Shown: piece by piece, positions 1 through 20,642 of the stretch | How positions within the stretch are numbered: position 1 is the stretch's first letter | Layout of the letters: each line of letters begins with the position of its first letter | Source: Thamnaconus septentrionalis | Lineage: Eukaryota > Chordata > Actinopteri > Tetraodontiformes > Monacanthidae | Direction of reading: 5' to 3' | DNA: 64,000 nucleotides | Assembly: GCA_009823395.1 (NCBI GenBank) | Contig: CM020502.1 | Location: forward strand, 29,064,944-29,128,943 | Notes under the pieces: generated by a model | The model's database searches: none | Told to the model about the DNA's origin: nothing | The model's input: the letters and a program-made list of their open reading frames with translations, nothing else | Position numbers and translations under genes: made by a program

Positions 1-87
1 AGGAGCTGTAAGTCACAGCGCTGTTAGCCTTGCTAGCTTAGCACACATGGAAGTGGAAGCTAATCCTGCCGCCATTTCGCTGTTTAG

Positions 88-476
88 TGGTTTCCATAGC
101 AACCGCATCCGGGCCATCCCGGAGCAGGCCTTCGCTGGGAACCCCTCCCTGGTCACCCTGTGAGTACCACCCCCTAGCCCCGCCCCCTAGGCCCCCACAC
201 CCCAAACAGGAGGTGACAACGCTGTTTGTGTTTGACAGATTCTTCTACAACAACCCCATCCAGACTGTGGACCGATCAGCCTTTCAGAACCTGCCAGAGC
301 TACGAACACTGTGAGAACAGCACTCACACGTACACGCACACACACACACACATACACATACACACACTTGGACCGCAGCTGATCTTCTTGCTGTTGCCTT
401 CAGGTCCCTGAACGGAGCTGCAGATCTCACAGAGCTTCCTGATCTCACAGGAACCAACAACCTGGAAAGCCTGTGA

Positions 477-529
<53 letters not shown>

Positions 530-813
530 CGAGGAATGCAAGAATCATGTGTTTGTTGAGCGAAAGTTAAACTGCTGCTGTTTTTTTTTGAACATCCTCC
601 TTCTCTTCCTTCTTCTCCTTCTTGTCCTCCTTCTCTTCCTACTACTCGTCCTCCAACTCCCCTCTTCACGTCACAATAAACATGTTGGCGTCTGATGTTT
701 GTCTTCCCCATTCACTCCGACTCTGCTGGGCCGCTGCGCCTCAGTGTGTGTTTTCACAGAAACACAAAACCAAACCCAGCGGTCACGACGCCTGCCACTT
801 GACATTCAGCAGG

Positions 814-893
<80 letters not shown>

Positions 894-1723
894 AGGAAGG
901 AAGAATTTTATTCTTCCTGTGCTGTTGGTGATATTGTGGCTCACAGATGTCACAAAGGTTCCTGAACGCACCGCTGCCAATCACTCAGCAGAACATTGAA
1001 AACACCTGAATGCATCACTGACAGATGATGTGATTTTTGCGGTGTGTGTGTGTGTGTGTGTGTGTGTGTTTAGGACTGTCACAGGAGCTCAGCTGACCTC
1101 TCTTCCTGCCTCCATGTGTGAACAGCTTCCCAACCTGCAGCTGCTGTGAGTTCCCCTCCAGCCTCCGATAAGATGAGACCATGATCGTCGTCTTTTTTTT
1201 TCTTCTCGTTTTTCGCCCCCTGGTGGTTGGATGCGGTGTAGCCCCTCCTCCCCCCTTCCCATTTTGGCAGAACATGGGATGAGATAAATCAGCCTATGAG
1301 ATGATGTTTGTTCTACTGGTGTGTGTGCTGGTCGTGCTCCCCACAACTCTTGGCAACTTCCGCATGCTAATGTGTCTCTGCTTCTGTGAGTGCCGACCGT
1401 TGCCTTCACTGGTGGTCCGGACTTCTCAGCACTGACGGATGGAACTTTGTCTCCGCAGGGATCTGTCCTTTAATCACATCCAGACGCTGCCCTCGCTCTC
1501 CGGCTGCCAGAGCGTCCAAACCATGTGAGTTGCAACCGCTTCACCCTCTTCCAGGAGATGCTAACTTACTCTTAGCCTGGCTAAGACAGAGTGCATGTGT
1601 GTGTGTGTGTGTGTGTGTTTGTTGCATTGCAGTGATGTGCACCACAATGAGATCGAGGAAGTGGAGGAGAACACTTTCCGTGGTCTGACGTCATTACGCT
1701 CTCTGTAAGCACACACTCTTCTG

Positions 1724-1762
<39 letters not shown>

Positions 1763-2655
1763 GTGTTCAGGTGTAATTAGGCTGCAGTGATCCGAAGATT
1801 CCCTCCTTTAAACACTTCCACATGCTGCTCCAGGTGCTCCCCCTGCTGACGGGGTATGATGCCATCGTTTGGTCCAGATTCAAGAAACCACACACACGAA
1901 CACACACAAACAAACACACATGGTTCCTATGTGAGACAAAGGCTCCCTGTTCAGCTGCTTTAACCCTCACTGAGGCGTCAGGGTCAGTGGCACAGGAAGT
2001 GACAAAGGAAGTGGTCTGACTCCTGCTTTGTGTGGCTCCTCCCACAGGGACCTTTCGTGGAACCGGCTGCGGTCGCTGAGGCTCGGCGTGTTGTCCGCTC
2101 TGCCGGCTCTCTCCAAACTGTGAGTGTGACGTGACAGGAAGTGACCTCAGCAAAGATGGTCACTGAGCCCCGCCCAGAGAGTCAATGAGAGGCCCCGCCC
2201 CTTTTTTTCTAGGAAAAAAAAACACACATCAATTGAGAAATGAATGGGACTCGTTCAGTTTGGATGATGCGAGCACCGAGGGGCGGGGCTTAAGATTTGA
2301 GTCCAGAGAAGGAAAAACTATCAGAGGTGACGGAGGGAAGACAGTGTGTTTTTTCATTCAGAAGGAAAACTGGCTGTTTGTCTCCACAGCGACCTATCGT
2401 CCAATCAGCTGTCAGCGCTGCCTCTGGCCGGCCTCCAGAGTTTGACTCACCTGCGATTGGCCGGAAACACGCAGCTGATGGAGGTGCTGCAGCGGGAGGA
2501 CCTGCCGAGAGTCAGGTGACCTGGCGCCTGCACGCACACACAGACACACACACACACACACACACACACTTGGTCAACATGCTGAACCCGTGTGTTTCAC
2601 CGATTCAAAGATTCAAAAGATTTTATTGGTCACATTACATGGCAGTGAAAAAAAA

Positions 2656-2711
<56 letters not shown>

Positions 2712-5700
2712 AGGGTGCTGGAGCTGCCCTTTGCCTTCCAGTGCTGCGCCTTCGTCTCCTGCGAGGCAGCAGCAGGAGGAGGTGGAGCAGCAGCAGCAGG
2801 AGGGGGCGTGTCCTCCTGGGAGAGGGAGGAGTTAGTGCACAACTCTGCCGTCCCGTCCAATCACGGTGTGCACAGGATCAAAAAAATAAAACAAAAAATA
2901 ATGAGCCGTGACAGAGTGAAAAGTTGTAGTCGGTTTCAGGAAGAACTTCAACACTTCAGAATTTCAAAATAAAAGCTTGTCTTTCCTGCAGTAGATCACG
3001 ACGTTTGGGACGACGTTCTGATGGAGCTGGAGACTGAACCCAAACTGCAGCACAGTGTCCACTGCAGCCCGGCACCAGGTCACACACACACAAACACACA
3101 CGCACACACACACACACACACACACGCACAGCAGTAACTAAGTCCTGCAGCCCACACCATAGGCTGTTTCCAGCAAGCTTGGCTCCGCCTCCTGTTTTTG
3201 AGTGGCGTGCTGGGTCAGCTGACCAACTTGTCCCGCCCCCACTCAGGTCCGTTCCGCCCCTGTGCCCGCCTGCTGGGCAGCTGGCTGATCCGCGGGGGTG
3301 TGTGGCTCATCGCCGTGCTCTCACTGGTCAGCAACAGCCTGGTGGTCCTCTCCGTCTTCTTTCCCGGCTCCGCCCCCGTGGCGCCAGCCAAGCTTCTGAT
3401 TGGCCTGCTGGCACTGGTGAACGGCCTGATGGGAGTGTGGAGTGGCTGGCTGGCCGCCGTGGACGGCTGGACCTTCGGGTCTTTTTGGAGGTGAAGAGGG
3501 TCGGGGGAGATGGCGGGGGGGCTGGTTCTAGGCTAACTGATGCTAATGCTGCCTGTGTCCAACCCCGCAGGTACGGCGCCATGTGGGAGAGCAGCTTCCT
3601 GTGCGGCCTCAGCGGCTTCCTGTGTGTGTTTGCGTGGCAGACCGGCCTCTTCCTGCTCACCGCCGCCGCCCTGGAGCGATGTTTCTTCGCCACTGCCGCC
3701 GCTAGAGGCCACAAAGGTGACGCTCCCTAAAACACCACAACACCCCAAACCACTTCACCACAAGAGCCAATGGATCACATACACCATAAAAAAATTTTGG
3801 TTCTGCGTTACTTCCGCATCATGGAGCTCCATCGATCATGTAGCAGTAGTGTCACTTCCCATCATGCCTCTGTAACTCACGTGATACATCAGGATGTTTC
3901 AGCCAATCAGAAGGAGCTGAGACACACTGGGAAAAGTATAGTAAGTATATACAGTAGTTATTTTATGGGGATTTTCTTTCCTTCATAGTTTTTTTTATCA
4001 AGATTAATAGTCCATGACTTAAAAATCTACAATAGAAAGATCTATTATGAACAGAGTCCTGATTCTGATTCTTTCTTTCATGGCCACACAGCCAAACTGA
4101 TGGAATTTGTTTTTTTTTAATCGGACTAAGCTCATAATTCGGTTTTCTCGTCTAATCGGACTTCTCTCCTTGTCCCAGTTTAAATGCAGCTGAGAAAATC
4201 AAATTATTCATGGGGACGCGTCCTCCTCCCCCACACTATGGGGCGATATGAATCTTTTCAGCATGTTAACTTCCGGTTAACCTCTTTCGTCGCACAATAA
4301 CAAAACGACTTCGAGCGAGACACAACACCAATGTCATGTCCGTACTGTTCTTCAGTTTAACGAGTTTCCTCACTAAACAGCTGCAGATGTGCTTTGCCAG
4401 CGTCAGCCGATTGGTCAGAAATTCACAAACGTACACAACATATGACTGGCGATTTTACTGTGGAAGCCCACATCTACCACAGCGAATATGCACTTTGAAA
4501 TGAGCGCCACGTACTAATGGCATTTTAAGAGAAGAGGAAATATAATATTCGCAAATTTGTATCGAGTTGGACTTCACTTCATTTCGCAGATCATGTGAGA
4601 AACCTTGTGGACTTGTGAAGGTGTTTAGAGCCTTCGGGAAGTAACTACGAGCCGCAATTCCACTCCAGGTGAAGAGTTGTTCTGTGTGAACCGGCGAGTT
4701 GTACAGAGCACCGTGTCGTTGCAATTTTTTTTTTTTGGAGAATGCAAATTAACTAAAAAGGTTCCCGGTTGTGTCCTCAGTTACACACTCACTCGTGATA
4801 GCGCCACGCATTGAAGGAGCTCATGTCTTGAATGTTTTTGTTCAGTTAAACTCTGACTAAGGCGTATACATGGTGGAGAAATTCAAATTCCCATAGCATT
4901 ATGTGGGTGTCTCAATCGGAGTTCTCCGATTCCAATCAGAGTTCTCAAACTCCGATCTTTGTTGCTATTGTAATGCGTGTACATGCACTTCGGTTGTCCG
5001 ATCGTATTCGGACTAAGGCAATAATTCGGTTTTCTCGAGTGTCATGTAAACGTACTGACTGACAGTCTGGTATCCAGTTGCGATTGTACATCCATGCAAC
5101 CCCCAAGACAGAGACGCCCAGAGGTCACCGGGGTCACGCTGTGTCTCCTCCCACTGCAGGTCGCTCCTCCTCCTCCTCCTCCAACTCCTCCTCCTTCGCC
5201 CGGCTGGCTGTCTGCCTGTGCTTCCTGTTGGGGCTGGGCGTGGCGCTGCTCCCTCTGCTGGCCGGACACAGCAGGACGTGGCTCTGCTTGCCGTTGCCCT
5301 CTTCCTCCTCGTCCTCGTCCTCCTCCTCCTCCCCCTCCTCCTCTGTGGCCTTCGCCGTGTCCCTGGTGCTCCTGGACTCCTCCTGCTTCCTGGTCATGAC
5401 GCTGGCCTACAGCCGTCTCTACTGCCGCGCCCACAAAGCCCCGCCCCCCTCAGAGGAGGAGGCGGCGCTGACCCGCCACGTGGCCTGGCTGCTCTTCTCC
5501 GACTGCCTCCTGTACCTGCCTGTGGCCTTCCTCTGCGTCTCCTCGCTGCTCCGCCTCCCCTTCACGGCCGACGGGCCGGAGGCGGCGCTGGCGGTGCTCC
5601 TGCTGGTGGCACCGTTGCCCGCTTGCGTCAACCCACTGCTCTACGTCCTGTTCAGCCCGCCGGCGCGCCACCAGCTGGCGCTGCTGCTTGCTAGGCGCCC

Positions 5701-5930
5701 CCGCGAGGGCGGCGCCGAGGAAGAGGGAGTGGGAGGGGCGAGGGGAAGGCCAAGGAGGAGGTGGAGGAGCAGGAGGAAGGGAGCGAACGGCGAGGATGCA
5801 GAGAAAGAGTCATGTGACTCCACGCAGGCGCTAGTGGCCGTCGGACGCACCAAGGAGGAGGAGGAGGAGGAGGAGGAGGGAAGGGGGGCGGGGCCAGCGG
5901 GGCCAGCGGTGTTTGTCGTCCCGCATCACT

Positions 5931-5932
<2 letters not shown>
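88..5932 (+). CDS. lgr5: LGR4/5/6-type leucine-rich-repeat G-protein-coupled receptor, probably lgr5 (5' partial)
   Basis: Exons read at 88-159, 239-310, 404-472, 1074-1145, 1459-1524, 1633-1704, 2048-2119, 2390-2515, 2714-2865, 2992-3078, 3247-3490, 3571-3716 and 5160-5932; all phases agree. The first eight exons each hold about one 22-24-residue LRR, as in LGR receptors (for example LDLSWNRLRSL). Then come the cysteine-rich hinge (FAFQCCAF, HSVHCSPAPGPF), seven membrane segments, APLPACVNPLLYVLF in TM7 and the family tail motif ESCDSTQALV. LGR4/5/6 are plasma-membrane R-spondin receptors that raise Wnt signalling; that role is family knowledge. LRRs such as LTGTNNLESL and TGAQLTSLP resemble LGR5, while RHVAWLLFSDCLLY resembles LGR6. 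The name lgr5 rests mainly on linkage with myrfl, cct2 and best3. The signal peptide and early LRRs lie left of the window. Serine, glutamate and Ala/Gly runs are unusual. Confidence 0.85.
478..525. repeat. (CA)n microsatellite beside an lgr5 splice donor
   Basis: The CA run starts five bases after the donor that ends at 472. It lies at the 5' end of an intron whose 3' end is a TG run (1042-1069). Confidence 0.95.
816..891. repeat. (CA)n microsatellite, lgr5 intron
   Basis: Nearly pure CA run of about 76 bp in the same intron as 478-525. Confidence 0.95.
2657..2709. repeat. (TG)n microsatellite at an lgr5 splice acceptor
   Basis: Pure TG run ending four bases before the exon that starts at 2714. 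It takes the place of the usual polypyrimidine tract. The same 198-bp intron has a CA run near its donor (2531-2569). Confidence 0.95.
4110..5060. repeat. Interspersed-repeat-like segment in the large lgr5 intron
   Basis: The 1.44 kb intron between the TM3 exon and the last exon is far longer than the other lgr5 introns. Near-identical segments of about 29 bp occur in direct orientation at 4121-4150 and 5009-5037 (both contain CGGACTAAG and AATTCGGTTTTCTCG). The right side also has several CGGAGTTCTC-type words. This suggests one or two non-autonomous transposon insertions. The family was not identified. Confidence 0.45.
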
Positions 5933-5972
<40 letters not shown>

Positions 5973-6563
5973 CTGACATGTCTTGTCAAGTGCGTGTGGA
6001 AGCTGCAGCCTCGGTGTGACTTTCGTCACGGCTGTTGACTGTAAATGTGTAAAATACTGCTGTAAATACTGTAATACTGTAGTACTCTCATACTGTAGCA
6101 CTGTAACACTGTAACACACACACTGTGTTCTGGATCCAAATGACTCGGTGTGAAACAAGGCATCAACAGGATGTTTGACGTCTGTGAACCTTTTCAAATT
6201 CTCTGACAATTTCTTTGTGGGTGGAGTTTGACCTCAGCACTTGACCTCTGACCCAACGTCCTTCAGGAGGGACAATCTTTGTCTTTAGTTTCGTTTTTTT
6301 TTCTCAATGAATAATGTGTATTTACAGAAAAAATTTGTTTGTGTAATTGATGAATTGTCATAACATGCTGTTATGTTGAGCTGTTGTGGGTGTGGTTTGT
6401 TCCCTGACTCCACCCACAGAGTTGGTGTCAGCCAATTTAACCGCTGCATGTTCATCAGCTCCAAAAAAAATCCTGTAAAAAAACAAAAACTCAGAATGTT
6501 CCTTGAAAATCGTAACAGCCGAGCGGTTGATTTCCTGTCTGAACTTCCTGTGATGTAAATAAA
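5933..6563 (+). other. lgr5 3' UTR with (CA)n and candidate poly(A) signal
   Basis: A CA run (5934-5968) follows the stop codon directly. At 6050-6125 there is a short stretch rich in ACTGTAACAC-like words. An AATAAA at 6558-6563 is the first plausible polyadenylation signal. It may come from a dispersed repeat, because a diverged copy of the surrounding 70 bp recurs at about 8275-8360. Confidence 0.5.
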
Positions 6564-7146
6564 ATCTGTTGCAGCAAAAAGCAAGTCTGTGTGTGTGTGT
6601 GGCACTTTACATCCAGTGTGACTCATTTCAAACATTCCAATGTAAACAATTACCCAATGAGGAAGTCGGTGGTCCACAAGAGAGAACACAACACATTATT
6701 TCAAGCCTTCGTTGAGCAGCAGCGTTGTGAACAATATTTTGCGGCACCTGCTGCTCGATTTTGCTGCTATCAACAGCAGGAGATAATCTGTGCGCGCACG
6801 GCGGCGGGCAGTCACACACTCACTCCGTCTGAGGCCGTTAAAGTCACTGATGCGACTCCATTTCCCCGCTCATTAGCATCGTGAGCATTCCTTGAGCGAT
6901 GTGATTGCGGGTCGGAGTTGGTTGTTACATCTCTGGAGGACATCAAGGAAGGACTTCACAGAAGTTACCGTGTTCTCACTCATCGCGACCACTTGTGACT
7001 CACAAACGTGCTAATTCGGTGAGCTACCTGCCCAACGGTGGTTCATAGCCACTCTGATTGAACTTGACAGGAAGTGGAGGTGGATGTGACTCACAGCCAC
7101 TTTTCGGCTAACTTCTTGCACAGTCAATTACCCAGAAGACACGAGT

Positions 7147-7186
<40 letters not shown>

Positions 7187-7493
7187 TAGCTCTGAGTCAC
7201 TGTAAGATGTGTTTTTATTCCTCTTCAGCGTTCAGAGGCTCACTCTTACATCGAGTGCGACATTCAAAACATTCAACTTCCTGCAAAAAACAACGCCCGG
7301 TTGCAATAAAATAGTGAGCAACATCTTGGCGGTCCTGACAATGTAACACAATGGGGTGAACACACACACACACTGTCTCAGAGGGACAACTGGAATCTTG
7401 AGGTGTGTGTTGTTGTTTGACCAAGGTCAGCTGATAAGACGTCCAGTAGAGATAAAGGAGACAATGGAGTGTGTGATGATAAGGGCTATTGTG

Positions 7494-7555
<62 letters not shown>

Positions 7556-9368
7556 GTTAATGAAACACCCGCCAACAGAGATGCTGCCAGCTGCTCCTCG
7601 TTCGTCTTCATCCTTGTTTTCCACCGAATTCACATCAGATTAAAGTTGGCCAGCAGATTGTTTGAGAATTTACGACCCCGTTAAAGCTTTTAATGTGTCC
7701 ACATCAGTATTTTACAAGTTGCTATACTGGCGTTGAAATTGAAAAAAAAAAAAAAAAATCTTTTATTTGTACGTTACCAAGCGTCTGATTCCAATAGTCG
7801 TAAATGTCTCTATTTTTAGGCCGGGTGCTAACGACGTCCAAATGTCTCTAAGTGGAGTCAGACACTCTCACTGGAGGTCCGGCCCCTAAATCACTCAGAC
7901 ATGATGAGAAACACGCTCGGCTCAGGGGCTCTGCTAAAAGTTCACGTACATCAGCGTCTGACTGGCTGTGAGGGGAGGGGGAGAATATGTGAAATGTACA
8001 CATAATACAAATGAGCGCTGGTATTATATCCTCGTCTATGGTCTTCGGTTTCCAGCAGAGGACACAGACAGTTGTGTTGTGGCGCCCCCTGCTGGACAAA
8101 ACCCGTTTACACGTTTACATGAGTTAAAGTGTTTTTGGTCAGTTAAAATTGTCTCGATACTCTTCCGTTTCCATGAGACGTTAGCAGGCCATCGGCTAAC
8201 AGCGAGCTGAATTTACTGGCCGTGGTAAATATATGTGAAGGTTAAAAAAAACAAAACAAAAACATAATATTGATTGAAATCACAACGGCTGATTGGTTGA
8301 TTTGCTGTTCATAACGTTTCCTTTGAACTTCCCGCGACGTCAATAAAACATGTCGCAGCTCTCGTCCAACAGCTAGCAGCATTAGCCGTCTATATTAAAT
8401 ATACAATATGTGGATTCACAAGTTGGTTGACCGGTTTTTTAGCGAACTAACTGTGTTAACGGGTGTAGGTGGGCAGTGTACCCGACGTGGCCGTCCAGTA
8501 CAATGGCGGACAAGAACGCACACGCACGCACCTACGCACACACAGGTGGGTTACCGTTTCCTGCCCAAAGCTCAAAGTTCACCTGGCCGATCGAGACGAT
8601 CCGCGGGCGCAAGAAGAAAAACAGGAAGAAGAGGTGAAAGTTCTCGGCTGGAAGGAAACATTGTTTTTGAAGGAAGGTTTTTTTTTTTTTTTTTTTTAAA
8701 GACAAAGCTCCGAGGACCAAGCGGAGCTGCGGCACCTCTAGCGCGTGATTCCGCCATCCAGGTGGAGGAGCAGGTGGCCGCAGATGGATTGTACCTGAGG
8801 ACGACTTGGTTGGGTAACAGAGAGAAGAGCTGCGGCCATCTTGGAGCTTTGACAGGTGCGTTTGGTTGGTTGGTTGGTTTGTTTTGTTTGTTTTTTAGGG
8901 AGGAATACACCCAGACAGGTTGGCAGACAGGGGTTTAATATTAGAATTGTTTTAGACCTTGTTGACGAATCAACATCTTGGATTGTGGCAGACAAAACGC
9001 ACACACAAAACAACAGCAAGTGCAAGTCACGATTGAACACAAACAGCCAGGAGTTGAGTCGGTAAACCGTGAAGGACGTTTTCATAGTTTAACCATTGTG
9101 AGGATGGCCACGCCGATCGGTGTAGCTGCTCTCAGAGTCGAGAAGTTCTCCTCTCCAGCGGGACCGGAAGTCGCTCCTCTGTGTCTCTTCGCTCACCGGA
9201 TGTTGGCTGGGATAAGGCGGTGACTTGGCGGGTCAACAGGGAGCTGTTTGGATCTTTGCCTCGTGTTGCCACCAAACTCTTTTTAAAAAACAAAATGTCT
9301 CATTTTGATATTATATATATGTTTTTAAATCTCTCCAGTAGGGGACGCCCCATCCCCTCTGCGCCACC
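6564..9368. other. Intergenic region lgr5 to myrfl
   Basis: No gene was recognised. It contains a (GCA)n run at 7148-7186, a (CA)n run at 7496-7551, poly-A and poly-T tracts (7741, 8680), and a diverged copy (8275-8360) of sequence also present at 6515-6580. The last 270 bp before the myrfl ATG presumably hold its promoter and 5' UTR; no TATA box was obvious. Confidence 0.5.
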
Positions 9369-18126
<8,758 letters not shown>

Positions 18127-18263
18127 GACTCACACACTCCAGTTGGACGCGCGAAAAAAAACAATGTTCATTTTTTCCCCTCAATAATGCGACATTGTGC
18201 GTGTGTGTGTGTGTGTGTGTGTGCTTTAATTTGCTCTGCTGGACTTTGTTTCTGGAAACTTTT

Positions 18264-18269
18264 AATAAA
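18264..18269 (+). terminator. Candidate poly(A) signal of myrfl
   Basis: AATAAA 138 bp after the stop codon, following a short (TG)n in the 3' UTR. It is the first such hexamer downstream of the stop. Confidence 0.55.
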
Positions 18270-18322
18270 CAAGCACCAAAAAGAGACACCAAAGTTAATA
18301 TATGAATGTTTAAAAACCAATG

Positions 18323-18709
18323 TACAGTTACTACTCAGAAAATTAGAATATCCTGAAAAGGTTGTTGTATTTCTGCAATTCAACTTAAAAGGTGAATTTG
18401 ACATATTATATAAACGAATAATATGCAAATCAATATATTTCAAGTTTTTATTTCTTTGGATTTCGCTGATCAGGTCTTGCAGCTAAAAAAAAAAAAACTC
18501 AAATTCAAAAACTCAGAAAATGAGTTTATGGGTTTGTGGTTTTAATAAGCTGAAAATCTTAATCAGCGAAGTTACAACAAGGAACTTCTTGAGATCTGTC
18601 AATTTGCGTGTAATGGCTCAATAAAATTTGTTGGTTTCATCTTTTGTGTTAAATTGCCAAAATAAAACAACTTTTACTTGATATTCTAATTTTTCGGGTA
18701 GTACCTGTA
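18323..18709. mobile_element. TA-flanked MITE, Tc1/mariner-like
   Basis: The ends are inverted complements (CAGTTACTACTCAGAAAAT against the reverse complement of ATTTTTCGGGTAGTACCTG), each followed inward by TTAGAATATC. TA dinucleotides flank both ends. It is about 385 bp with no ORF. This type is common in fish genomes; the superfamily is an inference. Confidence 0.65.
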
Positions 18710-19037
18710 AGTTGAAATGGTTTTAGAATTCTGTCAAAGTTACTTGTTATTATTGTTTGGAATACGTGGAGATGAATCTTTTCTATGAGCTGAACCTGAA
18801 ACCTGTCGTGCTTTATGAGATAATATGTTGAATAAAAACCCTTCAAAACGACTTGTTTCCTGCTGCCTGCTGCTGCTGACCGTCGTGCAACTACACCCTA
18901 CCACCAGAGGGGGCGCCAAGTCCCAAACTTGCATGGTTTTTGATTGAATGTGTAACTTCAATAATCAGTTATAACAACAACAAAAAAAAAAACAAGTTAA
19001 AGTTGAACTGTTGTGAACTTCCTCAACTGTGCGCTTG

Positions 19038-19077
<40 letters not shown>

Positions 19078-19174
19078 GAGTGATGACTAATTCAGGCGGA
19101 GGAGGTGCGGCAGAAACAGCGGGCTAATTAGGTGTGTGTGACGGAGGAGAAGCTTCAGTTTCAGGAGGCAGAAG

Positions 19175-19509
19175 ATGAAGGAGGAGCTGGCGGTGAGTCT
19201 CAGCTACTCTCTTTGAAATCAGCAGCTTCCAGACTGAACCCCACCAGGGGCTGATATCCTGATTGGAATCAAAGTGAATCGTTGCTGAGCTTTGACTGGT
19301 AGAACAGCAGCTATGAGGCTGATGTCCACGCCAGATTATAATATTATTTTCTTGACATTTCGTGCGCGTGCTGCGACGTGTGTGTTAATAGTGGCTAGTG
19401 ATAGTGAAGTGTGTCTTAAGAGCCAATGAGTGAATCATGAACCAGGATGTGTCTCCATCTCCGAGGCTGCACAAACACCTTCGGCTTCAGTCTTACAGGT
19501 GTAGTGTTA

Positions 19510-19544
<35 letters not shown>

Positions 19545-19635
19545 AGCGGTGTCCCCTGTCACCACAGGAACAATCTCTCTTCTTCCTCTTCACTCGTCTC
19601 TCTGAATACATGTAATTAACTGACACACTATCCTC

Positions 19636-19708
<73 letters not shown>

Positions 19709-19881
19709 AGGCCGGGTTGGGGGGTGGCCTCCTCTCCCAGATTGAGGAGGAGTCTGACAGCAGGGAGCACAGGTGAGCAGAGAGCTGATTGGCTGGAGAA
19801 GATTCCAGGTGCTGTGTCTTTGTGTGTGTTGTGTCGTCTCCTCTGGTTGTTGTGTCTTCGAAGTGGAACAGTGTGTTGTTC

Positions 19882-19912
<31 letters not shown>

Positions 19913-20102
19913 CATCAGTGAGTGCTTCCTGACTGCGATCGCCCCGGCATGTGGCCCAGGTGAGGGACGTAAACCGGAAGTGAGCGTGGAAGAGAAGCAG
20001 GAAGTGAAGCGGCCACCTGTTGTGTGTGAGCAGCAGAAGAAGCCGGAGGAGGACGGGAGTCTGCTGGAGGAGGTGGAGAGACACCTTGCCCTTTGTGGCT
20101 GA
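19175..20102 (+). CDS. Unidentified small acidic protein, 5' exons
   Basis: The function is not recognised. Exons read at 19175-19192 (ATG, six codons, then GTGAGT), 19711-19772 (after a long TG tract ending in CAG) and 19919-20102. Phases agree and give about 87 residues starting MKEELAAGLGGGLLSQIEEE. The C-terminal half is rich in Glu and Lys and ends VERHLALCG before a stop at 20100. There are two other readings: exon 3 may end at a CAG/GTGAGG donor near 19960, or at a GAG/GTGGAG donor at 20072. The latter would join in phase 0 to the exon at 40268, whose coiled-coil sequence would continue LLEE with LLRIEAELRE. In that case the 20 kb array lies in an intron of this gene. Confidence 0.45.
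19639..19707. repeat. (TG)n microsatellite at a splice acceptor
   Basis: About 69 bp of TG directly before the CAG acceptor at 19710. Confidence 0.95.
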
Positions 20103-20136
20103 AAAAAATAAATAAATAAATAAATAAAATTAAAAA

Positions 20137-20256
<120 letters not shown>

Positions 20257-20638
20257 GGGGCGACACGGTGGCGCAGGTGGTTAGCGCTGCCGCCTCACAG
20301 CAAGAAGGTCGTGGGTTCGATTCGGGGCCCGGCCTGGGACCTTTCTGTGTGGAGTTTGCATGTTCTCCCGTGTCTGCGTGGGTTCTCTCTGGGTTCTCCG
20401 GCTTCCTCCCACACTCCAAAAACATGCATGTGAGGTCAACTGAACACTCTAAAATTGTCCGTAGGTGTGCATGTGAGTGTGAATGGTTGTTTGTCTCTAT
20501 GTGGCCCTGCGATGAACTGGCGACTTGTCCAGGGTGTCACCGTGCCTTCGCCCTAAGACAGCTGGGATAGGCTCCAGCAGACCCCCGTGACCCTGAGTAG
20601 GAATAAGCGGGTATAGAAGATGAATGAATGAATAATAA
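20257..20638 (+). mobile_element. tRNA-derived SINE with L2-type 3' tail
   Basis: The 5' part has RNA polymerase III-type boxes: an A-box-like TGGCGCAGGTGGTTAGCGC and a B-box-like GGTTCGATTC. The body holds words typical of abundant teleost SINEs (TGTTCTCCCGTGTCTGCGTG, GATGAACTGGCGACTTGTCC). The end, with GGGATAGGCTCCAGCA and a GAATGAAT tail, resembles the 3' end of L2-clade LINEs, which would supply the reverse transcriptase. Confidence 0.85.
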
Positions 20639-20642
20639 TAAT

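Noticed and set aside
284..541. Many poly-(Cys-Val) and poly-(Thr-His) frames over CA/TG runs
   Set aside because: They are direct translations of dinucleotide repeats and occur on both strands at every such tract.
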